From the NCBI GenBank assembly GCA_031553005.1, contig JAVBMA010000017.1:5275-69274 (forward strand): a stretch of DNA of 64,000 nt, in the 5' to 3' direction. This document shows, piece after piece, positions 17,967 through 26,401 of the stretch (positions are counted from its first letter, which is position 1; each line of letters opens with the position of its first letter). The position numbers and the translations under genes were made by a program. The notes under the pieces were generated by a model. The model ran no database searches. It worked only from the letters and a program-made list of their open reading frames with translations, and had not been told where the DNA came from. The DNA is from RGIG9379 sp031553005. Its GTDB lineage: Bacteria; Bacteroidota; Bacteroidia; Bacteroidales; Paludibacteraceae.

Positions 17967-17974
17967 CAAATATA
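17967..17974 (-). promoter_or_regulatory. Putative -7 box of the V-ATPase operon
   Basis: Minus strand TATATTTG, giving a leader of about 130 nt before the E gene. No TTTG is found at the right spacing, so the -33 element is weak or absent. Confidence 0.4.
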
Positions 17975-18224
17975 ATTTTTCCCTACTTTTTCTTCCGGTT
18001 ATTTTCACTTAATTAAGAAACTGCTTTTATTTTTTTAAAACAATATATTTTCAATATCTTGATTAAAAATCAATTAAACAAAACTTTTCAAAATAAAAAA
18101 GTTTTATCAAAAGACACAAAACTATTAAAAAAAATAACGATTTAACAGAAAAAACACGCCTTAATAAATTAATTTGACCTTTTTGAGGTTAGTAAATAAT
18201 TGATAAGATATAATGATATATTCT

Positions 18225-18292
18225 GATGAGTTGACGAGTAAACAAGAATAAGAATTACTTGTTTACTTTGTCCACTCGTCAATTTGTTTACT
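18225..18292. repeat. GAGTAAAC-type octamer inverted repeat
   Basis: Two arms made of degenerate 8-nt units (GAGTTGAC, GAGTAAAC, AAGTAAAC and similar) face each other around a short loop. The same unit builds the hairpins at 33162-33240 and 37046-37166. Confidence 0.6.
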
Positions 18293-18579
18293 AAAAATGT
18301 TCTTTATAAGACTTAAAATAATAGAGAAGCTACGGAATCAGAAAAGTTCATTTAATCGGTAGCTGATAATATTGTGATAATATAAAATTACGGATGCAAG
18401 AAAGAATCATCAAGCTCCGGTTTTTAACTGTTTTATGTGTAAAAAATAATGTGTATTTTCTAATTTTGCACTCCGTGGCTCGATATTTGTTATAATGATA
18501 AAAATAAATTTATGAAAGCTCCGAGTTTTTTTGATTATAGTATAAATAAATAGGGATAAAACTAAAATTTGTAATAATT

Positions 18580-20013
18580 ATGAAGTATACTTTTACGCTT
18601 ATCGCGATGTGTCTGGTCACAATGTTATCGGCACAAAATTATCAAGACGTTCTTTCAATTTTGAAAAAACAGAAGCATTCCTCTCAGTTGCGCTCTGCTT
18701 CGGGAAGTGAACAGCTCCGTACGACCATTACCGGAGATATGCTCCCTACTGTTGCTTACCGGGAATATACGGCCGGAAGTAAGGAAAAATATGAGTACGA
18801 ATATGATGGATGGAAGCATATAGTTGAAGAAAAATGCTATCGGTTTTACAGTGATTCGTATGTATTGTATTCTACTACTAAACGCGTTTTTTTCCGATTG
18901 TCCAACGGCGAATTTATGAAAACAAAAGAGACAGTAACAATACGTAATCCCCTTTATGGAGAGACAGTCACTGAATATACAGCCGAGTATACTGCTGACG
19001 GAATGTTGCTTTGGGAACAAACCGTAAGTGAGTACCGTTATTCACGTACCGAATCAATATTGAACGAAGACGGTATACGTGTAGCTTTAAGCCGATATAA
19101 CGAAGATACAGAAGAAATGGAAATTGATAACCGCTTTACATTTGATGAAAAAGGAAGGGTTATCAGTTATACTGATGAGGAATCCGATACTTTTAATTCA
19201 TATACATGGGATGAGGATAATAAACTGAGCGGATTTACCACTACTGAAGATGGTGTTGTTATGGTTTTTAGTAATGTCGTTTTCGTATGGGGTGAGCAAT
19301 ATATCAATCCTTATAGTTTGTTTCCACTTAATAATAACTCGGTTAAATCAGAAGAAGAGGCTCTTATTCAACAATGGAGGATTAATGCGGATGTTAATAT
19401 GCTGGGGGTGATAGTTTCAATGGAATCAAGTGTTAATGATGATGAAACAGAGTTTGTTACAACTTTTAATTTGAGTGGAATGGAACTAGGTAAAGAAACC
19501 CTTACAATTGAGAATATAGATCCATATCCTTTCAGGAAGTATGAAAAAGCTTATGTGGAAGATGGACAAAGCACTATTGTTGCCACATTCATATTTGATA
19601 ATTATGGGTTAATAGCATATCAGGATTTTGAAAATACTTCCAACTCCAAAGTTTATCTCAATGTATATGATAATGACGGAAAAATACTAAGCACCGGTTT
19701 GATGTTGGGAGCCAATTCGGAACCAAACTATACCGAAACTTACGAAGAGTGGACGGATGCAAGTTTATTGGATATAAAAGAATTTCCAGTGTCTCCATCC
19801 TTGTCGGTTTATCCAAATCCAACCCGAGGGTTGGTAAATATAAATTCGGCTGTCCCTGTTGAAAAGATTAAGGTATTCAATCAGGCAGGAATTATGATGC
19901 AGCAGGAGTATGAAACTTCTGTGCTGAATATGGATAACCTTCCTGCGGGAATTTATTTCTTACAAGTAGGAACAGCAGAAGGAACATCTGTTCAGAAGGT
20001 GATAAAGAAATAA
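18580..20013 (+). CDS. Secreted protein with type IX secretion C-terminal domain
   Basis: Of 477 residues, the first ~19 form a signal peptide (cut after LSAQ). The long central part has repeated short beta-strand units rich in Tyr, Glu and Asp (such as EYEYDGWKHIVEEKCYRF and GRVISYTDEESDTFNSYTWDEDNK), which resemble YD-like repeats but match no family I can name. The last ~75 residues are a classic T9SS type A sorting domain: LSVYPNPTRGLVNI, then KVFNQAG, then LPAGIYFLQV. So it is exported to the periplasm and then across the outer membrane. A hairpin at 20055 ends the unit. The function is unknown. Confidence 0.88.
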   Translation: MKYTFTLIAMCLVTMLSAQNYQDVLSILKKQKHSSQLRSASGSEQLRTTITGDMLPTVAYREYTAGSKEKYEYEYDGWKHIVEEKCYRFYSDSYVLYSTTKRVFFRLSNGEFMKTKETVTIRNPLYGETVTEYTAEYTADGMLLWEQTVSEYRYSRTESILNEDGIRVALSRYNEDTEEMEIDNRFTFDEKGRVISYTDEESDTFNSYTWDEDNKLSGFTTTEDGVVMVFSNVVFVWGEQYINPYSLFPLNNNSVKSEEEALIQQWRINADVNMLGVIVSMESSVNDDETEFVTTFNLSGMELGKETLTIENIDPYPFRKYEKAYVEDGQSTIVATFIFDNYGLIAYQDFENTSNSKVYLNVYDNDGKILSTGLMLGANSEPNYTETYEEWTDASLLDIKEFPVSPSLSVYPNPTRGLVNINSAVPVEKIKVFNQAGIMMQQEYETSVLNMDNLPAGIYFLQVGTAEGTSVQKVIKK

Positions 20014-20054
20014 TTGCTAGTTTATTTAACCTCTTACGGAGGTGTTTTATAAAG

Positions 20055-20103
20055 AAAAGGTACAAAAACGCTAAGGTTGCTTTCCTGCGTTATTGTACCT
20101 TTT
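20055..20103 (+). terminator. Terminator after the T9SS cargo gene
   Basis: A 17-bp inverted repeat with one mismatch (20055-20071 and 20087-20103) ends in a T run, 40 nt past the stop. A weaker small hairpin lies at 20029-20043. Confidence 0.75.
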
Positions 20104-20179
20104 TCACTTAAAATAATTACAATAACACACAAAAACACCTGCTGGTATTGTAAAATATCCGGTATTAAAATCACATAAA

Positions 20180-20210
20180 AAAAGCCAATAACATATTGAT
20201 ATTGACTTTT
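20180..20210 (-). terminator. Terminator of tRNA-Thr
   Basis: An 11-bp stem with one G-U pair (20180-20190 and 20200-20210), followed on the minus strand by seven T, 8 nt after the tRNA 3' end. Confidence 0.65.
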
Positions 20211-20217
20211 ATACCAG

Positions 20218-20290
20218 AGCCGATAGCCGGACTCGAACCGGCGACCTATTCATTACGAATGAATTGCTCTACCAACTGAGCTATAGCGGC
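20218..20290 (-). tRNA. tRNA-Thr (anticodon CGU)
   Basis: A 73-nt cloverleaf on the minus strand. D arm GCTC/GAGC, anticodon stem ATTCA/TGAAT around the loop TTCGTAA (anticodon CGT, decodes ACG), T arm GCCGG-TTCGAGT-CCGGC. The acceptor stem GCCGCTA/TATCGGC pairs except for a C-U mismatch at the fifth pair. CCA is not encoded. Confidence 0.95.
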
Positions 20291-20479
20291 TTTTGTGCTT
20301 ACAAATTTAAAGTGAAAAAGTGATTTCCTGAAATTATTTTTCAAAAAATATCACTCCCTGTTAAAAATAAGAATGATGAGGCTTGTATGCCGAATATATG
20401 CTTTGTTGTTGAGTTTGTATGAATGCTGCCGCATACGAACAAAGAGGCATGAGTTTGTTAGGGGGTTGAAATACAAGAT

Positions 20480-21076
20480 TTATTCAACGATTGAAATACT
20501 TTCAACTTTTTCTAAGCGGGAGAGTAGGATTGGAAAATCGCGCTTTCGGATACTTAGTGTTAAAAAGCAATCGGTGTCAAAATGCTGCTCAATAATGGTT
20601 GGCGCTTCTTCTTTTACGATGCGCATGACATCGTTCAGGAAAGGGTATTCAAACCGTACGGTGATCGTTTCGTCTATGGTTTTTTCAATAATTGTATTGT
20701 TTGCAACGGCATCAGCCGAAGCTTCTTTGTAAGCGTTGATCAGTCCGCTTGTTCCCAGTTTTGTCCCGCCAAAATAACGGACAACAATGATCAGGGTATT
20801 TGTCAGGTTGTTGGATTGGAGAATTCCTAATATCGGGCGACCCGCAGTTCCGGACGGTTCTCCGTCGTCATTAGCGCGGGTTTCGCTGCCGTCGTTACCC
20901 AGAATGTATGCAAAGCAGACATGGCGGGCATCGTGAAATTCTTTTTTCTTTTCGGCAAGTATCTCTTTAACTTCTTCCACACAAGAAACCGGAATTGCGA
21001 AAGCGAGAAATTTACTCCCTTTTTCTTTGTATAATCCTTCCGAGATGGTTGATATGGTAAAAAAGGTATCTTGCAT
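20480..21076 (-). CDS. yigZ: YigZ/IMPACT family protein
   Basis: Conserved protein of 198 residues with the UPF0029 (impact) fold. The core is seen: KGSKFLAFAIPV, HDARHVCFAYILG, the DDGEPSGTAGRPIL signature (about 70-85), and NTLIIVVRYFGGTKLGTSGLI. The C-terminal part (about 140-195) matches the DUF1949 ferredoxin-like domain. I chose ATG at 21076 (MQDTFFTI); an upstream ATG at 21118 adds 14 residues unlike the family. The exact role is unknown; E. coli and yeast relatives are linked to ribosome or translation control. Confidence 0.9.
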   Translation of the reverse strand: MQDTFFTISTISEGLYKEKGSKFLAFAIPVSCVEEVKEILAEKKKEFHDARHVCFAYILGNDGSETRANDDGEPSGTAGRPILGILQSNNLTNTLIIVVRYFGGTKLGTSGLINAYKEASADAVANNTIIEKTIDETITVRFEYPFLNDVMRIVKEEAPTIIEQHFDTDCFLTLSIRKRDFPILLSRLEKVESISIVE

Positions 21077-21132
21077 GTTAGATTTTTGTATCCGGCAAAT
21101 ACGGATATTGATTTTCAATGCCGATATTGAAA

Positions 21133-21176
21133 ATTAACATTGAATTTTAATTCCAACATTAAAATTCAATGTTAAT
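21133..21176. repeat. Perfect 19-bp inverted repeat
   Basis: Arms 21133-21151 and 21158-21176 are exact reverse complements around a 6-nt loop, in the gap between the DEAD-box helicase stop and yigZ. It lacks a strong T run, so it is not a clear terminator. Confidence 0.7.
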
Positions 21177-21201
21177 GTATTATGTTGTGGCATGGTTGTC
21201 T

Positions 21202-21229
21202 GTAGAGGCGTGGCATGCCGCGCCTCTAC
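21202..21229. repeat. REP-like hairpin
   Basis: GTAGAGGCG and CGCCTCTAC form a perfect 9-bp stem around the self-complementary GGCATGCC. It is GC-rich against an AT-rich spacer and starts 7 nt past the helicase stop codon. Confidence 0.6.
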
Positions 21230-21236
21230 GAACCGA

Positions 21237-23060
21237 TTACCGTTTTTTTTTGAATCCGTCTTTTTTCTTTTTGTGGTATTCGGAATCTTTCGCCTTGAAT
21301 TTGTTATTATCATCATTCCGGCGGGTTCTCCATTCCTTTCCGCTTTCCGAATTCTTTCCGCGGAAGCCTCCTCCTCGGGATTCTCCACCGCGGTAATCTC
21401 TGCTACGATCGTTGCGTTCGAACTTGTCCCGCCTTTTGAAATTTCCTCCGGATTTCCGGTCATTAAGCACCTCGGAGAGAATGATTCCCGATTCGGTGTG
21501 CATGCTGAAAGCATCCAACATCCGTTTCACATCGTTATTATCAACATCGAAGAATGAAAATTTGGAAGTTACTTCAATGTCGTTGACAGCGATTTTCTTA
21601 TCATTCATAGTGTCGTTTATCAACCCGAGCACCCGCTTAGGGTTAAATCCTTCGCGTTGTCCCATGTTGATCTTCAGGCGTGTGCGCTCTGATCTCGGAC
21701 CTTTCTTACCGTCTCCGCCCCGCTCTTTTTCCTGCAGGTTCAGATCCGGAGCCTCTTTATAGTAATCCAGAAAACGGTTAAACTCAAGCGAAACGAAATT
21801 TTTGATCAATTGCTCGCGATCCATCTCTTCCAACTGCGTCATAACCATCGGAAGATATTGTTCGATCTGCTCTTCGTTTACATTTGCATTTTGCAATTTA
21901 TTGATCATTGCAAATAATTGGCACTGGCATACTTCCAGTCCGGAAGGGACTTGTGCCTGATCGAACTTTTTATTGATAATACGTTCTATTTCCCTTATTT
22001 TTCCACGTTCTTTCGTGTGGATGATAGAGATCGAAATCCCCGATTTATTCGCACGTCCCGTACGTCCGCTACGGTGAGTATAGCTTTCTATATCATCCGG
22101 CAGGTTATAGTTAATCACATGGGTCAGGTTATTAACGTCCAATCCTCTTGCCGCAACATCGGTAGCGACCAGTAATTGAAGGTTCTTAATACGGAATTTC
22201 TGCATTACAGTGTCCCGTTGTACCTGCGACAAATCCCCGTGAAGGGCATCGGCATTATATCCGTCCTGCATCAGGTGGTCGGCAATATCTTTAGTCTCCT
22301 GCCTTGTGCGGCAGAATATGATCCCGTAAATATCCGGATTGATATCAACAACACGTTTAAGGGTAGCATATCTGTTTTTAGCCTGTACCATATAGAAAAT
22401 ATGCTGTACATTCTCAGAGCCTGCATTTTTGCGGCCGATAGAGATTTCAACACTGTTTTTCATATATTTCCGCGCTATATTTGCAATCTCCTTAGGCATG
22501 GTTGCCGAGAAAAGCAATGTTCTTCTTTCTGAAGGCGTTTCTTCGAGAATCCGTTCGATATCTTCCTGGAATCCCATATTCAACATCTCGTCCGCTTCGT
22601 CCAGAACCAAATAACGGATAGACGACAGATTGACCTTTTTCCGGTCGATCAGGTCGATTAGCCTTCCCGGAGTCGCCACCAAAATCTGGGGCGGCACATC
22701 CAATTGTTTCAGTTGTTTTAGAATATTTTCACCACCATATACCGGAACTACTTTCAATCCTGCCATATATTTGGAGTAATTCTTCAAATCGTTGGCAATC
22801 TGAATACAAAGCTCGCGTGTAGGAGCAAGTATAAGTGTTTGTATCCTGCGTTCGGAGGCATCTGTCAGATGCAGAATGGGAAGCCCGAATCCGGCTGTTT
22901 TACCCGTTCCGGTTTGTGCAAGAGCAACCAAGTCCGATGTGTCTTCGCCAAGCAAGAAAGGAGTTACCTTTTCCTGTATTGGCATTGGTTCCGTAAAACC
23001 TAAATCTTCAATTCCTTTAAGGATTTCTTCTTTTAATCCTAATTCTTTAAATGTTACCAT
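21237..23060 (-). CDS. deaD: DEAD-box ATP-dependent RNA helicase
   Basis: Unwinds RNA during ribosome assembly or RNA decay, often in the cold. The 607-residue protein has all helicase motifs: AQTGTGKT (near 48), PTRELC, DEAD, SAT, and the C-terminal HRSGRTGR. A DbpA-like RNA-binding domain follows (about 470-550). The last ~60 residues are a charged Arg-Gly and Lys tail (RGGESRGGGFRG, ending KKKKDGFKKKR) that would bind RNA without specificity. The ATG at 23060 has a leader of about 160 nt with two hairpins, which fits post-transcriptional control. The symbol is by family (DeaD/CsdA). Confidence 0.93.
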   Translation of the reverse strand: MVTFKELGLKEEILKGIEDLGFTEPMPIQEKVTPFLLGEDTSDLVALAQTGTGKTAGFGLPILHLTDASERRIQTLILAPTRELCIQIANDLKNYSKYMAGLKVVPVYGGENILKQLKQLDVPPQILVATPGRLIDLIDRKKVNLSSIRYLVLDEADEMLNMGFQEDIERILEETPSERRTLLFSATMPKEIANIARKYMKNSVEISIGRKNAGSENVQHIFYMVQAKNRYATLKRVVDINPDIYGIIFCRTRQETKDIADHLMQDGYNADALHGDLSQVQRDTVMQKFRIKNLQLLVATDVAARGLDVNNLTHVINYNLPDDIESYTHRSGRTGRANKSGISISIIHTKERGKIREIERIINKKFDQAQVPSGLEVCQCQLFAMINKLQNANVNEEQIEQYLPMVMTQLEEMDREQLIKNFVSLEFNRFLDYYKEAPDLNLQEKERGGDGKKGPRSERTRLKINMGQREGFNPKRVLGLINDTMNDKKIAVNDIEVTSKFSFFDVDNNDVKRMLDAFSMHTESGIILSEVLNDRKSGGNFKRRDKFERNDRSRDYRGGESRGGGFRGKNSESGKEWRTRRNDDNNKFKAKDSEYHKKKKDGFKKKR

Positions 23061-23401
23061 CTTTTTTTTTATTCGTATCTAATCGAGCACCATTCTCAAT
23101 GTTTTTTCTCGTCATTATCTACTACTCTTATACTAAAATCAGATGTAACAAAGAAATCGGAAAACCTTCCGGCCGGAAGGCATAACGCAGCAATTGGCGC
23201 TCATTCTTTTTTTGAGCGTGCAAATATACTACTTTTTTCGAAAAAAACAGTTATAAAAAGCATACAGATGAATAAAGCCTTCGACCGCATTAACTTATAG
23301 AGCAAAATCCGGGCTATTTATTATTAGCACAATGCATCTATCTCCAAAAATCCACTTCCGATATGGTAATTATTGTTTAAAATACTATCATAACCATTAA
23401 T

Positions 23402-23444
23402 AACAGCTAATTCCTATCGGATAGGCGGCTGGAATTAGCTGTTA
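23402..23444 (+). terminator. Terminator-like hairpin upstream of the lipoprotein gene
   Basis: A perfect 13-bp stem (AACAGCTAATTCC and its reverse complement) followed by a T-rich run. It lies just before a -7 box, so it may shield the next gene from read-through. Confidence 0.55.
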
Positions 23445-23451
23445 TTTTTCG

Positions 23452-23459
23452 TATCTTTG
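23452..23459 (+). promoter_or_regulatory. Putative -7 box of the lipoprotein gene
   Basis: TATCTTTG fits TAnnTTTG, about 60 nt before the ATG. The -33 region falls within the hairpin and has no TTTG. Confidence 0.4.
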
Positions 23460-23518
23460 TTTTAATTGAATTTAATCGTATCTGATTATGAATTTTTGCC
23501 ACTTAAAAAAAAGGATGC

Positions 23519-24664
23519 ATGAAGCCGTTTTTCCTTTGTTTTTTTGTGTTATTACTCTTCTCTTGCGGAAAGGATGATATTCCGCATTCTGTAGATTCCT
23601 CTTTAGAATCTTATTTGGATCGTTTTCTGGCAGAGGCGGCCAAGAGGGGGAAAACGCTTGATATTAATAAAGAGGGAGGTGTAATAATGGAGTTTGCCGA
23701 TTTAGAACCTCCGGTTATCGGGCTTTGTTACCATTTGTTGCCTATCCGCATTCAAATAGACCGTACTTATTGGAAAGAGACCGCTGATGCCCCTAATAGG
23801 GAAAACCTCAGGGAGGATGTTGTTTTTCATGAATTGGCGCATGGCTTTTTAGGACGGGCGCATATAAATGATTCTCTGCCGAATAATGAATGGGCAAGTA
23901 TGATGTGTGGCGAACCCCAAGTGAACGGAAGAAATTGGGCGGTCAATTTTAATGGTTACCGGAAATCCTATTATCTGGACGAATTATTTGATATGAATAC
24001 GTCGGTTCCGGATTGGAGTTATCCGGCGTCTTTTGACGGTGATAAAGGGATTCTTATAGAATCTGACGATTATTCATCTCATCCTTCCGACATCCGCCAG
24101 CAAGGGGTATTTACTATCAAAACCGGAAACGGAACCTGTGAAATATCTTCGTCCGATAGCAAAAATGTATTGTTTTCTTTGTATGACACTAAAATCGCAA
24201 CGGATTTCTATATGGAAGTGGAGATGTATGTCTCTTCGATCCCGGATGGTGGAATATCAGGTATTTTTTCGGGTTGCAAATCAAGTTCGGAAGAGAGCCA
24301 CAACTATTTTTCTGTTTCATCCGGAAACCGTTCGCGGGCATCCAATACGAAATGTATTGTTCCTTTTGCCGAGGTATTGGTGAGCGACAAGTACCGGAAC
24401 GGAACGTATAATAAACTTGCCCTCAGTAAGAGAGGGGAAGAATTGTTTTTTTATATCAATGATGAACTGGTCTACCGGAACGACTATCAATTGCCTGAAT
24501 ATAATAAGTTTGGGATAATTATTCCGGCAATGGGAAGTGTTTCTATGCGTAATTATGCTGTTTATTCTGGACAAAACCCGTCTGTGCTTAAAGCCGGAAA
24601 AGCGATAGGGGATGATGATGATGCTTACCGGATTTCGGTTCGGGAAACGAACTACAGGAGATAG
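23519..24664 (+). CDS. Putative zinc metallopeptidase lipoprotein
   Basis: A 381-residue lipoprotein: signal peptide with lipobox LLFSC (Cys about 16). Residues about 25-165 hold a zinc-peptidase-like motif, VVFHELAHGFLGRAH (HExxH with a further His six residues on), like the Bacteroidales lipoproteins annotated as putative zinc-dependent metalloproteinases. The C-terminal half (about 175-365) looks like a concanavalin-like beta-sandwich (FYMEVEMYVSSIPDGGISGIF, YNKLALSKRGEELFFYINDELVY), suited to carbohydrate or protein binding. ATG at 23519 follows an AAGG site. It probably sits on the outer membrane. No substrate can be read from the sequence. Confidence 0.8.
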   Translation: MKPFFLCFFVLLLFSCGKDDIPHSVDSSLESYLDRFLAEAAKRGKTLDINKEGGVIMEFADLEPPVIGLCYHLLPIRIQIDRTYWKETADAPNRENLREDVVFHELAHGFLGRAHINDSLPNNEWASMMCGEPQVNGRNWAVNFNGYRKSYYLDELFDMNTSVPDWSYPASFDGDKGILIESDDYSSHPSDIRQQGVFTIKTGNGTCEISSSDSKNVLFSLYDTKIATDFYMEVEMYVSSIPDGGISGIFSGCKSSSEESHNYFSVSSGNRSRASNTKCIVPFAEVLVSDKYRNGTYNKLALSKRGEELFFYINDELVYRNDYQLPEYNKFGIIIPAMGSVSMRNYAVYSGQNPSVLKAGKAIGDDDDAYRISVRETNYRR

Positions 24665-24694
24665 TTGAAAGGTGAAAAGTGAAAGGTGAAAGTT
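24664..24694 (+). repeat. GTGAAAG-type heptamer array after the lipoprotein gene
   Basis: Four to five units directly after the TAG stop (24662-24664) of the lipoprotein gene. A GTG inside it (24686) is the only start-like codon for the broken small gene that follows. Confidence 0.75.
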
Positions 24695-24964
24695 AAAGAG
24701 AGATTGAGTGGGATTTTATTTCCTCCTTATAAAAGGGGATTTTTATTTGTTACATTTTGTACTTGTTTTGTTGCCGGAATTATAATCGGTAATTTGTAGC
24801 ATGAGAAAAAGTGTGTTAAGCTTGAAATATGGGCAAAAAATATCCCGGATACCTCTTACGATACTTTTTATTTTGAAAACAGGGGCAATAGTTTTATGCA
24901 GAGAGGAAAACCTTTTCAAACCGGAGTTGGAGTAAAAGTGTTATTTGAAAATTTAAAAAGGTAA
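24686..24964 (+). pseudogene. Small membrane-protein gene broken by an in-frame TAG
   Basis: One frame runs from about 24686 to TAA at 24962-24964 and is interrupted only by TAG at 24797-24799. Before it: about 37 codons with a clear membrane helix (GFLFVTFCTCFVAGIIIGNL) after a basic start. After it: 54 codons of normal-looking soluble protein (VKLEIWAKNIPDTSYDTFYF ...). Both parts are in the same frame, so a single base change would give one protein of about 92 residues. The start is doubtful: GTG 24686 lies in a repeat, TTG 24704 is an option. No family recognised. Confidence 0.5.
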
Positions 24965-24979
24965 ATATAAAAAAGAGCT

Positions 24980-25060
24980 ATCCTGCCGCATCAATCTTTT
25001 ACGTCAAATTTGCACCGGGCAAATTTGACGTAAACATATATTTAGCCGCAGGATTTTTTT
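24980..25060. terminator. Nested bidirectional terminator
   Basis: Outer stem ATCCTGC/GCAGGAT (24980-24986, 25048-25054) with T7 after it on the plus strand and T6 on the minus strand. Inside lies a perfect 14-bp inverted repeat (25000-25013 and 25019-25032, 5-nt loop). It separates the broken small gene from the convergent DUF4831 gene. Confidence 0.75.
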
Positions 25061-25111
25061 ATATTGAATTGATAAAAATATTTTTTCTATATCGTCTATA
25101 TCTATCTTAAA

Positions 25112-25140
25112 TCTTTCACCTTTCAATTTTCACCTTTCAC
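25112..25140 (-). repeat. GTGAAAG-type heptamer array after the DUF4831 gene
   Basis: Four units on the minus strand directly after the TAA stop at 25141-25143. Confidence 0.75.
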
Positions 25141-26220
25141 TTATTTAACTATTTGCAATATAGCTCCACTCTTCGTATCAAACAGGGCTTTAACGTCGTT
25201 TTTGTCAAAAAAACCTACGGGGAGATATGCCAACCTGCCTAATTGGGCAATGCTGATTGCTCCCGACCAAAGGACGGTTTTATCTCCGCTTATTTCCACA
25301 TCAACCAAGGCTGGCATTCGGTATACGAAACCTGTTTTGCTTTTTCCAGGAAAAACAGTTTTAGCTCCTGTCTCTTTTTTCTTTAAGGTAATAGTGACCG
25401 GATTACCGGAATCCGAAAAGCCTTGTTTTTCCGAAAAACGGAACAAATCCTGCTTTGTTATCTCTTTGTCGGGATAAACGGTAAATGTTTTTTTAACTAC
25501 CTCTTTTCGTTCCTTCCCATTAAAAAGAGCCGTTAACTCTTTCTCTCTTTTATCAATCTCGCTCAAGTAAGCCTTTACTGCACTGCCCTTCTGCAACACA
25601 TCATTATTTTGCGATAAAATATTCAACCGGGCTTCCCTCAACGTATTTATCTGATCGAAAGCAATAGCAGCGTCCGCTTTTTTTTCCGTACCGCCCTCTT
25701 TTATAACAAAATCGGAAATAAACAAAGAAGAGGATGCCGACTTCCCTGATTTTTCTTTTTTCCCCTTTTTCTTTTCAGATTTATTTGAGTTACGTCCCTC
25801 CTTTTTCGCTTTAGAAGAAAAAGGCGAAGGGAGATTAATTCCTTTTAAGATGCCGGTCTCAGTTAAAGAGAGTAAGGTGGCGTTTGAATTGGTGTTAGCA
25901 TACACCTTGAACTGATTCCCGGCATCTGGTTCCGATTTTTGTTTTACTTTGATTTTACTTATTTTCCAGAACTCTTCATCCTTTTGTATCCCGGCGGGAG
26001 CGCCAAGGTACTTAATTGCATCGCCCGCATAGGGACCTGCTTTCCGAATGATTTTAGTAACTTCTACTTCTATTTCCAAAACAGTCCGGGGTAAGAAATA
26101 AGTTGCAACCGGATCATCTTTCATCGACTCACTATTATCTTTCACATTCAACACTGCTGTTTGCGCGAAGAGTCCGGCTGCCAGAAACAAATAAACTCCC
26201 GATAAAATAATTTTTCTCAT
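25141..26220 (-). CDS. DUF4831 family exported protein
   Basis: A 359-residue protein typical of Bacteroidales. A signal peptide (cut after GLFA) precedes a mature part that starts with the family pattern VATYFLPRTVLEIEVEVTKIIRKAGPYA. Residues about 140-165 are a Lys/Ser-rich spacer (KKEGRNSNKSEKKKGKKEKS). The C-terminal half is mixed alpha/beta with GFVYRMPALVDVEI near the end. Predicted periplasmic or envelope-linked; no enzyme motif is seen. It stands alone on the minus strand between a terminator and nnr. Confidence 0.8.
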   Translation of the reverse strand: MRKIILSGVYLFLAAGLFAQTAVLNVKDNSESMKDDPVATYFLPRTVLEIEVEVTKIIRKAGPYAGDAIKYLGAPAGIQKDEEFWKISKIKVKQKSEPDAGNQFKVYANTNSNATLLSLTETGILKGINLPSPFSSKAKKEGRNSNKSEKKKGKKEKSGKSASSSLFISDFVIKEGGTEKKADAAIAFDQINTLREARLNILSQNNDVLQKGSAVKAYLSEIDKREKELTALFNGKERKEVVKKTFTVYPDKEITKQDLFRFSEKQGFSDSGNPVTITLKKKETGAKTVFPGKSKTGFVYRMPALVDVEISGDKTVLWSGAISIAQLGRLAYLPVGFFDKNDVKALFDTKSGAILQIVK

Positions 26221-26401
26221 ACGTAAATATTTATTCTTTTTTTAACATTAAGGTTATATCCATCAAAGACACTATTCTTAATAAAAACGTTTTTATAACG
26301 GATTATAGTATAACGAAACCAATATACCGCAAAAAATATTCCAATAAGAAATTCTCATTCCGGCATTTTATATTTTTATATTTCCAAAACATTTCCGGCA
26401 A

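Larger units (their letters stand above)
17832..18579. other. 748-nt divergent spacer between the V-ATPase operon and a T9SS cargo gene
   Basis: Very AT-rich. It holds a minus-strand -7-like box for the ATPase operon (17967-17974), an octamer-repeat hairpin (18225-18292), and a plus-strand TAATTTTG box (18461-18468) about 110 nt before the cargo gene. I see no credible reading frame. Confidence 0.7.
23061..23518. other. 458-nt divergent spacer with structured helicase leader and upstream hairpin
   Basis: Toward the helicase (minus): a TATATTTG box at 23221-23228, a stem from CGCTCA/TGAGCG around 23198-23218 and the perfect palindrome CCTTCCGGCCGGAAGG at 23166-23181. Toward the lipoprotein (plus): a terminator-like hairpin (23402-23444) and a TATCTTTG box (23452-23459). 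No gene seen. Confidence 0.6.

Noticed and set aside
24801..24935. Alternative frame starting ATG at 24801 downstream of the TAG
   Set aside because: It reads MRKSVLSLKYGQ ... for about 44 codons with a less protein-like composition. The frame that continues from the upstream part gives a more natural sequence.
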